DNA from: Candidatus Mycobacterium methanotrophicum
GTDB taxonomy: Bacteria > Actinomycetota > Actinomycetes > Mycobacteriales > Mycobacteriaceae
Length of the DNA: 64,000 bases
Direction: 5' to 3'
Assembly (NCBI RefSeq): GCF_023515995.1
Contig: NZ_CP097320.1
Location: forward strand, 2,666,001 to 2,730,000
Below the pieces are notes generated by a model. That model saw only the letters and a list, made by a program, of their open reading frames with translations, was not told the DNA's origin and searched no databases. This document shows positions 31,349 to 40,209 of the stretch, piece after piece (the first letter of the stretch is position 1; every line of letters begins with the position of its first letter). The translations under genes were made by a program, and so were the position numbers.

Positions 31349-32260
31349 GTGGCCAAGGCTGTCGTTGCGATCGCGGGTTCGTCCGGGCTGATCGGCTCGG
31401 CGCTGGTGACGGCGCTGCGCACGGCAGACCATCGGGTTCTACGGATCCTGCGTCGCACGCCGGCGAATGCCGGTGAGCTGCACTGGGATCCGGAAAGCGG
31501 CGAATTCGACGCCAGCGCATTGAGCGGAGTCGACGTCGTGGTGAACTTGTGCGGCATCAACATCGGAGGGCGACGTTGGTCAGGGGCGTTCAAACAAAGC
31601 CTGCGCGATAGCCGCATCACGCCAACCGAAGTGCTGTCCACCGCGGTCGCTGACGCCGGCATCGGCGTGCTGGTCAATGCCAGCGCGGTCGGCTACTACG
31701 GTGACACCAGAGATCGGGTGGTCGTCGAAACCGATTCGGCGGGAACGGGTTTCCTAGCCCAACTGTGTAAGGACTGGGAAGCGGCCACCGCGCCGGCCCA
31801 GCGGGCAGGCACCCGGGTGGTGCGGGCCCGCACCGGATTGGTGCTGGCCCCGTCCGGCGGTGCGCTACGCCGGTTGCGGCCGCTGTTCTCGGTGGGCCTT
31901 GGCGCCCGCCTGGGCAATGGCCGCCAGTACATGTCGTGGATCAGCCTCGAGGATGAGGTACGAGCTCTGCAGTTGGCGATCTCCGATCCTCGAATCTCCG
32001 GGCCGGTGAACTTCACCGGGCCTGCACCCGTCACCAACGCAGAGTTCACCACGGCACTGGGCCGAGCGGTGAATCGGCGCGCCCCGCTGTTGATGCCGGG
32101 ATTCGTGGTGCGCGCAGCACTCGGCGAGTTCGCTGACGAAAGCCTGCTGACCGGGCAACGCGCGATCCCCGCCGTACTCGAACGCGCCGGATTCGAGTTC
32201 CACCACAACACCGTCGGAGAGGCGCTGCGCTACGCCACCGCGAGGCCCGACGTGGCCTAG
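31349..32260 (+). CDS. SDR epimerase of the TIGR01777/SulA type (Rv2216-like)
   Basis: A 303-residue protein from a GTG start. The N-terminal Rossmann motif is [12 protein letters not shown], and [10 protein letters not shown] with the YYG segment follows near residue 115, as in the YfcH/cell-division-inhibitor-SulA-like branch of extended SDR proteins. A C-terminal DUF1731-like part ([23 protein letters not shown]) is present. The substrate is unknown. It lies 14 bases after dlaT and before lipB, the same order as in M. tuberculosis. Confidence 0.88.
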   Translation: MAKAVVAIAGSSGLIGSALVTALRTADHRVLRILRRTPANAGELHWDPESGEFDASALSGVDVVVNLCGINIGGRRWSGAFKQSLRDSRITPTEVLSTAVADAGIGVLVNASAVGYYGDTRDRVVVETDSAGTGFLAQLCKDWEAATAPAQRAGTRVVRARTGLVLAPSGGALRRLRPLFSVGLGARLGNGRQYMSWISLEDEVRALQLAISDPRISGPVNFTGPAPVTNAEFTTALGRAVNRRAPLLMPGFVVRAALGEFADESLLTGQRAIPAVLERAGFEFHHNTVGEALRYATARPDVA

Positions 32261-32278
32261 GCCTGTAGCCTCGGCCGT

Positions 32279-32959
32279 GTGAGTTCTATCCGCGCGAGCG
32301 CGGCCCCGATCGATGTTCGCCAGCTAGGCACGGTTGACTACCGAGTGGCATGGCAGCTGCAACGTGAGCTGGCCGACGCCCGGGTAGCGGGCGGCGCCGA
32401 CACGCTGCTGCTGCTCGAACACCCGGCGGTCTACACCGCCGGACGTCGCACGTCCGCGCCTGAACGCCCAACGGACGGCACGCCGGTCATCGACACCGAC
32501 CGCGGCGGCAAGATCACCTGGCACGGCCCCGGCCAGCTCGTCGGCTACCCGATCGTCACGCTTGCCGAACCGCTCGATGTGGTCAATTACGTTCGGCGCA
32601 TTGAGGAATCGCTGATCAAGGTCTGCACCGCACTGGGTTTGGAGGTAGGCCGAGTCGACGGCCGATCCGGCGTATGGTTGCCGGCCGGCGGCAATAAGCC
32701 CGCGCGCAAGGTCGCCGCCGTCGGCGTACGGGTCTCACGGGCGACCACGCTGCACGGGTTCGCGCTCAACTGCGACTGCGACCTCGACGCGTTCGAAAAG
32801 ATTGTCCCGTGCGGCATCACCGACGCCGGGGTGACGTCCATCTCAGCCGAACTGGGCCGCCGCGTCGGCGTCGACGACGTCCGATCGGCAGTCGCCGACG
32901 CAGTGTGCGACGCGCTGGACGGCCGACTGGCGGTTAGCTCGGTAGCGTCGACATCGTGA
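32279..32959 (+). CDS. lipB: octanoyl-[ACP]:protein N-octanoyltransferase
   Basis: LipB moves the octanoyl chain from acyl carrier protein to lipoyl domains, the first step of lipoate synthesis; DlaT is one substrate. The 226-residue protein shows [15 protein letters not shown], the conserved [17 protein letters not shown] and, further on, the catalytic lysine and cysteine in ARKVAAVGV and IVPCGIT. The start is a GTG that gives MSSIRAS. Its stop overlaps the lipA start (GTGA). Confidence 0.95.
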   Translation: MSSIRASAAPIDVRQLGTVDYRVAWQLQRELADARVAGGADTLLLLEHPAVYTAGRRTSAPERPTDGTPVIDTDRGGKITWHGPGQLVGYPIVTLAEPLDVVNYVRRIEESLIKVCTALGLEVGRVDGRSGVWLPAGGNKPARKVAAVGVRVSRATTLHGFALNCDCDLDAFEKIVPCGITDAGVTSISAELGRRVGVDDVRSAVADAVCDALDGRLAVSSVASTS

Positions 32960-33888
32960 CCGTCACCCCGGAGGGTCGGAAGCTTCTGCGTCTGGAAGTG
33001 CGCAACGCGCAGACACCGATCGAGCGCAAGCCGCCGTGGATCAGGACGCGGCTGCGGATGGGCCCGCAGTACACGGAGCTGAAAAACCTGGTCCGTCGCG
33101 AGGGTCTACACACCGTCTGCGAGCAGGCCGGCTGTCCCAACATCTACGAGTGTTGGGAAGACCGCGAAGCCACCTTCCTGATCGGCGGCCAGCTGTGCAC
33201 CCGTCGCTGTGACTTCTGCCAAATCGATACCGGCAAGCCCGCCGCCCTTGACCGTGACGAACCCCGACGAGTGGCCGAAAGCGTGCAGGCGATGAGCCTG
33301 CGGTATTCCACCGTCACCGGGGTGGCCCGCGATGACCTGCCCGACGGCGGCGCATGGCTGTACGCCGAGACCGTGCGCGCCATCAAGAAGCTCAACCCGT
33401 CCACCGGCGTGGAGCTGTTGATCCCCGATTTCAACGGCGTCCGCGACCAGCTGCGGCAAGTCTTTGAATCTGCGCCGGAAGTGTTGGCGCACAACGTCGA
33501 GACCGTGCCGCGCGTCTTCAAGCGAATCCGCCCGGCCTTCTCCTATCGGCGAAGCCTCGGCGTGCTCACCGCGGCGCGGGATTTCGGGCTGGTCGCCAAG
33601 AGCAACCTCATTCTCGGGCTGGGCGAGACACGTGAGGAGGTGCGCACCGCGCTGGCCGATCTGATCGAGGCCGGGTGCGACATCGTCACGATCACCCAAT
33701 ACCTTCGCCCGTCGGCGCGACATCACCCGGTCGAGCGCTGGGTGCATCCCGATGAGTTCGCCGAGTATTCGGACTACGCCGAACACCTGGGCTTCGCCGG
33801 GGTGCTGGCCGGGCCGCTGGTTCGCTCGTCGTACCGGGCCGGACGGCTCTACCAGCAGGCCGTGCAGTCCCGCCCGCCCGTATCCTAA
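32956..33888 (+). CDS. lipA: lipoyl synthase
   Basis: LipA is a radical SAM enzyme that inserts two sulfur atoms into protein-bound octanoyl groups. Both clusters can be read: the auxiliary one in [12 protein letters not shown] and the radical SAM one in CTRRCDFC. The C-terminal RSSYRAG carries the serine that ligates the auxiliary cluster. Length is 310 residues. The GTG start overlaps the lipB stop, so the pair is translationally coupled. It depends on Fe-S cluster delivery. Confidence 0.96.
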   Translation: MTVTPEGRKLLRLEVRNAQTPIERKPPWIRTRLRMGPQYTELKNLVRREGLHTVCEQAGCPNIYECWEDREATFLIGGQLCTRRCDFCQIDTGKPAALDRDEPRRVAESVQAMSLRYSTVTGVARDDLPDGGAWLYAETVRAIKKLNPSTGVELLIPDFNGVRDQLRQVFESAPEVLAHNVETVPRVFKRIRPAFSYRRSLGVLTAARDFGLVAKSNLILGLGETREEVRTALADLIEAGCDIVTITQYLRPSARHHPVERWVHPDEFAEYSDYAEHLGFAGVLAGPLVRSSYRAGRLYQQAVQSRPPVS

Positions 33889-33892
33889 AGCT

Positions 33893-34645
33893 ATGGCGAA
33901 ACTCCGTGGTGCCAAGGCGAGCAAGGCCGCCAGGGCCGAAGCGAAAGCAGCCCGCAAAGCAGCCGCCAAAGAGCGCCGCGGTCAACTCTGGCACGCGTTC
34001 ACTGTGCAGCGCCAAGAGGACAAGCGGCTAGTCCCCTACATGATCGCTGCTTTCGTGCTGATCGCGGGCGTATCGCTGGCGGCTGGGGTGTCTGCCGGCG
34101 GGTTCACCGCGATCATGATGATCCCGCTGGGCGTGGTGCTGGGCGTCCTGGTGGCCTTCATCATTTTCGGTCGGCGTGCGCAGCGGTCGGTCTATCGCAA
34201 GGCCGAGGGCCAGGCCGGCGCCGCTGCCTGGGCGCTGGACAATCTGCGCGGCAAGTGGCGCGTCACCCCCGGTGTGGCAGCGACCGGCCATTTCGACGCC
34301 GTGCACCGGGTGATCGGCCGACCCGGCGTCATCCTGGTGGCGGAGGGCTCGCCGGCGCGGCTGAAACCCCTGCTCGCCCAGGAGAAGAAACGCACCGCCC
34401 GGCTGGTCGGCGAGGTCCCGATCTATGACGTCATCATCGGCAACGGCGACGGAGAACTTCCCCTGGCCAAGCTCGAGCGCCACCTCAACCGGCTGCCGGC
34501 CAACATCACCGCCAAGCAAATGGACTCGCTGGAATCGCGGCTGAGCGCGCTCGGCTCGCGCGCCGGGACGGCCGCAACGCCCAAGGGCCCGCTGCCCGGC
34601 ACCGCCAAGATGCGCGGTGTCCAGCGCACCGTGCGCCGCCGATAG
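33893..34645 (+). CDS. DUF4191-type membrane protein (Rv2219-like)
   Basis: A 250-residue protein whose first 40 residues are strongly basic (KASKAARAEAKAARKAAAKER). Two hydrophobic helices follow (YMIAAFVLIAGVSLAAGV and IMMIPLGVVLGVLVAFIIF). A cytosolic domain of about 165 residues comes next, starting at GRRAQRSVYRKAEGQAGAAA. It matches Rv2219, a conserved protein of unknown function. I chose the ATG at 33893, four bases after the lipA stop, which places it in the lip operon. Confidence 0.85.
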   Translation: MAKLRGAKASKAARAEAKAARKAAAKERRGQLWHAFTVQRQEDKRLVPYMIAAFVLIAGVSLAAGVSAGGFTAIMMIPLGVVLGVLVAFIIFGRRAQRSVYRKAEGQAGAAAWALDNLRGKWRVTPGVAATGHFDAVHRVIGRPGVILVAEGSPARLKPLLAQEKKRTARLVGEVPIYDVIIGNGDGELPLAKLERHLNRLPANITAKQMDSLESRLSALGSRAGTAATPKGPLPGTAKMRGVQRTVRRR

Positions 34646-34670
34646 TCGGGTGGCCACCCAGCAGGCACAG

Positions 34671-35135
34671 CTAGCGCCGCACGACGGCGGTGGCGGTCAG
34701 GCGATCTTGCAGCCCGCGACCGTCGACGTCGACGAACAGCGCCGGCACAACGAGCGCGATCAGCACCCCGCGCACCGCGGCACGACCCAACCCGACCTGC
34801 ATTCGTTCATCGACAGACGCCACCGCAAGTCCCAGCGCAAACTGTCCGGGGGTGAACCCGAAAAGCCGGACCGCGAGCACGCCGAGCGCCAACCAGATGA
34901 GCAGCACCGCCGACGACAGCAGTCGCGGGGAGATCAGCCCGAGTGCCGTACCGAGCGCGGCCAGGCCGTCGGCAAGCAACCAGTCGACAACCAGCGCGGC
35001 CATCCGGCGACCAAGTCGGGCCAACGACCCCGATCCGCGTTCGGGCAAGCCGAGCCGCCCGCCCGGGTAGTGCTGCGGCGGCCCCGAGTCGAGTGGTCCG
35101 GGACCGGACAGCCAAGATACGATCCTGCGGGCCAT
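34671..35135 (-). CDS. RDD family membrane protein
   Basis: A 154-residue RDD-domain protein. The Arg-Asp pairs that name the family correspond here to LARLGRRMAALVVDWLLADG (arginine then aspartate) in the first helix. Three hydrophobic helices follow, with a basic C-terminal end (DGRGLQDRLTATAVVRR). It corresponds to the small membrane protein upstream of glnA1 in M. tuberculosis (Rv2219A). The function is unknown. It is convergent with the DUF4191 gene and divergent from glnA1, whose regulatory region lies between them. Confidence 0.85.
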   Translation of the reverse strand: MARRIVSWLSGPGPLDSGPPQHYPGGRLGLPERGSGSLARLGRRMAALVVDWLLADGLAALGTALGLISPRLLSSAVLLIWLALGVLAVRLFGFTPGQFALGLAVASVDERMQVGLGRAAVRGVLIALVVPALFVDVDGRGLQDRLTATAVVRR

Positions 35136-35190
35136 GACCCCACAATAAGGTGAGGTCTGACGACACTCGGCGGCGAACCTCGCCGTCGGC

Positions 35191-35206
35191 GTAACGTCGG
35201 CGCAAC
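35191..35206 (+). promoter_or_regulatory. candidate GlnR box upstream of glnA1
   Basis: gtaac at 35191-35195 and gcaac at 35202-35206 are separated by six bases. This fits the actinobacterial GlnR consensus described as gTnAC-n6-GnAAC (ac-n9-ac). The site ends six bases before a -35-like hexamer, a position suited to activation. It is found by eye; only one site of this quality was seen. Confidence 0.5.
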
Positions 35207-35212
35207 ACAGGG

Positions 35213-35242
35213 TTGACCCGCGGGAAACCTTGGCTCCATAGC
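35213..35242 (+). promoter_or_regulatory. candidate glnA1 promoter
   Basis: TTGACC (35213-35218) and CATAGC (35237-35242) are spaced by 18 bases. They resemble -35 and -10 boxes of the main sigma factor and lie directly downstream of the GlnR-like site. Confidence 0.45.
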
Positions 35243-35273
35243 GTCTGGTCGGATCGTCCAGTCAGGGCCAGTA

Positions 35274-35333
35274 AAGGAGAGCGCTTTAATGACGACAGTA
35301 GATGCGAAGCCCGCAGCGAAGGAGAGCGCTTCG

Positions 35334-35336
<3 letters not shown>
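35274..35336 (+). repeat. duplicated ribosome-binding and start region of glnA1
   Basis: The 13-mer aaggagagcgctt occurs at 35274-35286 and again at 35319-35331. Each copy is followed two bases later by an in-frame ATG (35289 and 35334). The copies are exactly 45 bases, or 15 codons, apart. Both initiation sites look strong, so two protein forms are possible. Confidence 0.8.
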
Positions 35337-36770
<1,434 letters not shown>

Positions 36771-36820
36771 GACGAGCTGAGCCACTGGGGCCCCCTGGCC
36801 CTGGTGGCACACTTTCGGTT

Positions 36821-38638
36821 ATGGATAGCGGCTTCGGACTGCTACAGATCGAAGACTGCCTGGATGCCCGCGGCGGCGTCGCATTACCTGCGGGCGCAAC
36901 GCTGATATCCCTGATTGACCGCAACATCGCCACTGTCGGAGACGCGACGGCGTATCGCTATCTGGACCACACAGGTGCAGTTGACGTACACACCGAGGAA
37001 ATGACCTGGACACAGTTCGGGGCCAGGCTGCATGCCATCGGCGCGCGCGTGCAGCAGTCCGCCGGTCGGGGTGACCGGGTTGCGATCCTCGCGCCACAGG
37101 GCATCGACTACGTCGCGGGTTTCTACGCGGCGGTCAAGGCGGGGACCATCGCGGTGCCGTTGTTCGCTCCCGAATTGCCCGGGCACACAGCACGTCTCGA
37201 TACGGCCCTTCGTGATTCCGAGCCGACTCTCGTCCTCACCACGACGGCGGCAAAAGCGGCGGTCGAGAATTTCCTGGCCAACTTCCCCCAGCGCCGCCGA
37301 GCGCACGTCGACGTCATCGATCAGATCCCCGACGCCGCAGGAGAGCGGTTCGTGCCCACCGAACTCGGCCTCGACGACGTTTCCCACCTGCAGTACACGT
37401 CGGGCTCAACACGACCTCCGGTCGGCGTGGAAGTCACCCATCGCGCGGTCGGCACCAACCTGGTGCAGATGATCTTGTCGATCGACCTGCTGAACCGAAA
37501 CACTCACGGGATCAGCTGGTTACCGCTCTATCACGACATGGGTTTGTCAATGATCGGCTTCCCGGCGATCTACGGCGGACACTCCACGCTGATGTCGCCG
37601 ACGGCGTTCGTCCGAAGGCCGCAGCGGTGGATTCATGCATTGTCCGCCGGCTCGCGGGAAGGCCGCGTCGTCACCGCCGCGCCGAACTTCGCCTACGAGT
37701 GGACCGTACAGCGAGGCCTACCCACACCGGGCGATGACATCGATCTGCGCAATGTGGTGATGATCATCGGTTCCGAACCGGTCAGCATCGATGCGATCCG
37801 AACATTCAGTAAAGCGTTTGGCCCCTACGGGTTACCGCGCACAGCGTTCAAACCCTCCTACGGCATAGCCGAGGGAACTCTGTTCGTCGCAACCATCGCG
37901 CCCGAGGCCGAGCCGACGGTGACGTATTTCGACCGTGAGCAACTGGGTGCCGGACACGCGGTACCCGTACCGGCCGACGCCCCGAACGCCGTCGCGCAGG
38001 TGTCATGCGGCCAGGTGGCCCGCAGCCAGTGGGCCGTGATCGTCGACCCTGCTACCGGGTCGGAATTGCCGGACGGTGCGGTCGGCGAAATCTGGTTGCA
38101 AGGCAACAACGTTGGTCGCGGCTACTGGGGAATGCCCGACGAGACCCGGGCAACGTTCGGCGTCACGCTGGCATCCCGGCTCCGGGAAGGCAGCCACGCC
38201 GAGGGTTCGACCGTCGAAGGCACCTGGCTGCGCACCGGGGACCTCGGCGTCTACCTCGATGGCGAGCTCTACGTCACCGGCCGCATCGCCGATCTGGTGA
38301 CGATCGACGGCCGCAGCCACTACCCACAGGACATCGAGGCCACCGCCGCCGAGGCGTCCGCCGTCGTACGTCGTGGCTACGCGGCAGCGTTCGCGGCGCC
38401 GGACGGCGACGGCGGCCAGCGGCTGGTGATCGTCGCCGAACGCGCCGCGGGCACCAGCCGGGTCGATCCCCAACCGGCGATTGACGCGATCAAGCAGGCC
38501 GTGTCGCACCGCCACCACCTCAGCGTCGCCGATGTGCTGTTGCTGCCCGCCGGCGCTATCCCCCGCACCACCAGCGGCAAGCTGGCCCGCCGAGCCTGCC
38601 GCGCGCAGTACCTCAACAGCACCCTGGGCGTGCGCTAG
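36821..38638 (+). CDS. fatty acyl-AMP ligase (FadD family)
   Basis: The 605-residue product is an adenylate-forming enzyme of the long-chain FAAL type. It has YTSGSTRPPVGV (A3 phosphate loop), WLPLYHDMGL, PSYGIAEGTL, WLRTGDLG and the C-terminal lysine in TTSGKLARR. In mycobacteria, FAALs activate fatty acids as acyl-AMP and load them onto polyketide or peptide synthetases. No synthetase or acyl carrier protein is adjacent; the nearest is the NRPS at 56114-63868. In M. tuberculosis no fadD lies between glnA1 and glnE. The gene starts 50 bases after glnA1; the GC-rich stretch between (around 36781-36807) contains short complementary arms and may weaken read-through. Confidence 0.88.
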   Translation: MDSGFGLLQIEDCLDARGGVALPAGATLISLIDRNIATVGDATAYRYLDHTGAVDVHTEEMTWTQFGARLHAIGARVQQSAGRGDRVAILAPQGIDYVAGFYAAVKAGTIAVPLFAPELPGHTARLDTALRDSEPTLVLTTTAAKAAVENFLANFPQRRRAHVDVIDQIPDAAGERFVPTELGLDDVSHLQYTSGSTRPPVGVEVTHRAVGTNLVQMILSIDLLNRNTHGISWLPLYHDMGLSMIGFPAIYGGHSTLMSPTAFVRRPQRWIHALSAGSREGRVVTAAPNFAYEWTVQRGLPTPGDDIDLRNVVMIIGSEPVSIDAIRTFSKAFGPYGLPRTAFKPSYGIAEGTLFVATIAPEAEPTVTYFDREQLGAGHAVPVPADAPNAVAQVSCGQVARSQWAVIVDPATGSELPDGAVGEIWLQGNNVGRGYWGMPDETRATFGVTLASRLREGSHAEGSTVEGTWLRTGDLGVYLDGELYVTGRIADLVTIDGRSHYPQDIEATAAEASAVVRRGYAAAFAAPDGDGGQRLVIVAERAAGTSRVDPQPAIDAIKQAVSHRHHLSVADVLLLPAGAIPRTTSGKLARRACRAQYLNSTLGVR

Positions 38639-38640
38639 TG

Positions 38641-38953
38641 AGAAGACGGATACCCCCCAGTCACCGCCCTGTGCGCCGTAGCGGTCGTAGCCGAGGCGCT
38701 GCATCAGCGTCTCCCACGCCTGCGCGATCTTGTCGACGCCCCATCCCGTTCGCGAGGGCTTGCCGGAAAACCCGTACCCCGGAAGCGACGGACACACCAC
38801 GTGGAAGGCGTCCTGGGCGGGTCCGGGCGCGGGATTGACCAATGGCTCGATCGCCTTGTGAAACTCCACGATCGATCCGGGCCAGCCGTGGGTGATCACC
38901 AGCGGAAAAGCGTCCTCATGCGGCGAGCGACCAGCCGGTCGCCATGGCGTCAC
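38641..38953 (-). pseudogene. epoxide hydrolase relic
   Basis: On the minus strand about 100 residues match the N-terminal half of an alpha/beta-fold epoxide hydrolase: ITHGWPGSIVEF (oxyanion HGWPG), PSLPGYGFSGKP, and RYGAQGGDWG with the nucleophile aspartate. The homology stops at the fadD stop codon, so the rest, including the catalytic base, is missing. The open frame continues antisense into fadD only by chance. M. tuberculosis has ephD near dlaT, not here. Confidence 0.65.
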
Positions 38954-39192
38954 AGCATGTGCCGAGGCGACCTGCCCATGTAGTAGCCGGCCGGGAAGGT
39001 CATCTCGATCACTCGAAGCTGGTCGTTGGCTTTCGACTCGAGCTCGAGGACCACGCAGCTCTCGTCGAAAGATTTCGACTCGAGGACTGTGTAATGCTGA
39101 CCGCCACCGTGGACATCGGTTATCGGGTCACCTGAGCGCAATGCCTCAACCGGCACCAATTCGGGATTTCCGTCTAGCTCCACCCTTGACAC
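38950..39192 (-). CDS. small hypothetical protein, 80 residues
   Basis: A GTG-started frame encoding 80 residues (MSRVELDGNPELVPVEALRS to YMGRSPRHML). It has no signal peptide or membrane helix and contains a beta-rich-looking, charged sequence. Codon use looks coding, but it lies among relics, overlaps the epoxide-hydrolase relic by four bases and has no assigned family. It may be a real small gene or a piece of a larger lost one. Confidence 0.4.
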   Translation of the reverse strand: MSRVELDGNPELVPVEALRSGDPITDVHGGGQHYTVLESKSFDESCVVLELESKANDQLRVIEMTFPAGYYMGRSPRHML

Positions 39193-39244
39193 GTTAGGCC
39201 AATCGGGCGGGTGACGGAATGCTTACTCGGCCGCGGAGCGCGGG

Positions 39245-39693
39245 TTACCCGTCGGGCGCGAGATCCATGCGGAACTTCTGCCGTCGACTTTCTCGGCCAG
39301 GGTGGCATCTGACCCGGTGTAGAAACTCCCGGGCATGGTCAGGGTGCCGGTGATCCCGGCATCCTGCGCGCGCTGGTAGTCGGCGATGGTGATGGCATCG
39401 GTCAACGGCGTGAGGACGCTGAAATCATCCATGCCTAAATCGTTTTCGACCCGCAACTCACGCAGTCGGGCCGCGGCCGCGATCGCGCGGTCGGTTTTGA
39501 TCAAGTCGCCGATCCAACCGTTGTGGCGGGCCGCGCGGCGCAGCCCGGTCTCGCTGAGGCCGCCGACGTAGGTCGGTATCCGCGGCGGCGTGGGTTCCAT
39601 CTCCAACCGCGGCACTTGGTAGAACTCGCCGTCGAAGTCCCACCAGTCCTGCGACCACGGCGTCCGCATCAGCTCGATCCGGGCTCGCGCGCC
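39245..39693 (-). pseudogene. F420-dependent (LLM class) oxidoreductase relic
   Basis: About 145 residues match the C-terminal half of LLM-class oxidoreductases: WWDFDGEFYQVP, PTPPRIPTYVGGLSE and RAARHNGWIGDL. The N-terminal half with the start is missing; the sequence joins a thioesterase relic at about 39693. Close to the end, after EKVDG, one base seems to be lost. Reading in the next frame gives KFRMDLAPDG and a TAA at 39245-39247, the expected C terminus. Both truncation and frameshift indicate an inactive gene. Confidence 0.65.
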
Positions 39694-40209
39694 CACGCCG
39701 GCCGAATGAAGATACCTTCGGCTTCGACGGTGATTCCCTCAGCGTCGGAAAGATGGCCGCAGACATATGATTTGACTCCCTCAGTCCGCTCGACGGCGGC
39801 GTCGGCGCGAAGCCTGCCCAATGGGGCGCCGCGCGCAAATCGTACGGTGAGGGTTCCGGTGAACAGCGGTTTGGTCAAGCCTTCACTGGCGGCCTCGCCG
39901 AGGACATGGTCGAGGACCAGAGCGCATACACCACCATGTGCACCATGCCGGGCGGCCCCTCGTAGGCCGCGTTGAGGGTGAACTCGCTCCGGCAGCGGGT
40001 GCCGCTGTCTGCTGCGCAGGGCGCTGGTCGCCGCCTGGATCGCAGTCCGTGCGGCATGGCTGGAATCGTGGTCGGCCTCGGTAAGAATAGTGGCGTCGAT
40101 GAGCTCGCGCCACTGCGTCCGTCAGCGGACCGTACAACCCTGCGAGCCGATCGTGCTCATCGGCGCTCATCACCTCGTAAGGTGTCTGCACCGGGGCTGC
40201 CTCATTCAC
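39690..40209 (-). pseudogene. hotdog-fold thioesterase relic
   Basis: The N-terminal part ([20 protein letters not shown] to YGPLTDAVA) and the C-terminal part (LFTGTLTVRFARGAPLG to AEGIFIRPAWARE) lie in different frames on the minus strand. The middle segment is recognisable only with frame changes (PPGMVHMVVYALW). The pattern fits a PaaI-like thioesterase. The first bases overlap the glnE stop region by a few bases. At least two frameshifts make it inactive. Confidence 0.55.

Noticed and set aside
38003..38640. Continuation of the epoxide hydrolase frame through fadD
   Set aside because: Homology ends at the fadD stop; beyond it the frame is antisense to conserved FadD motifs.
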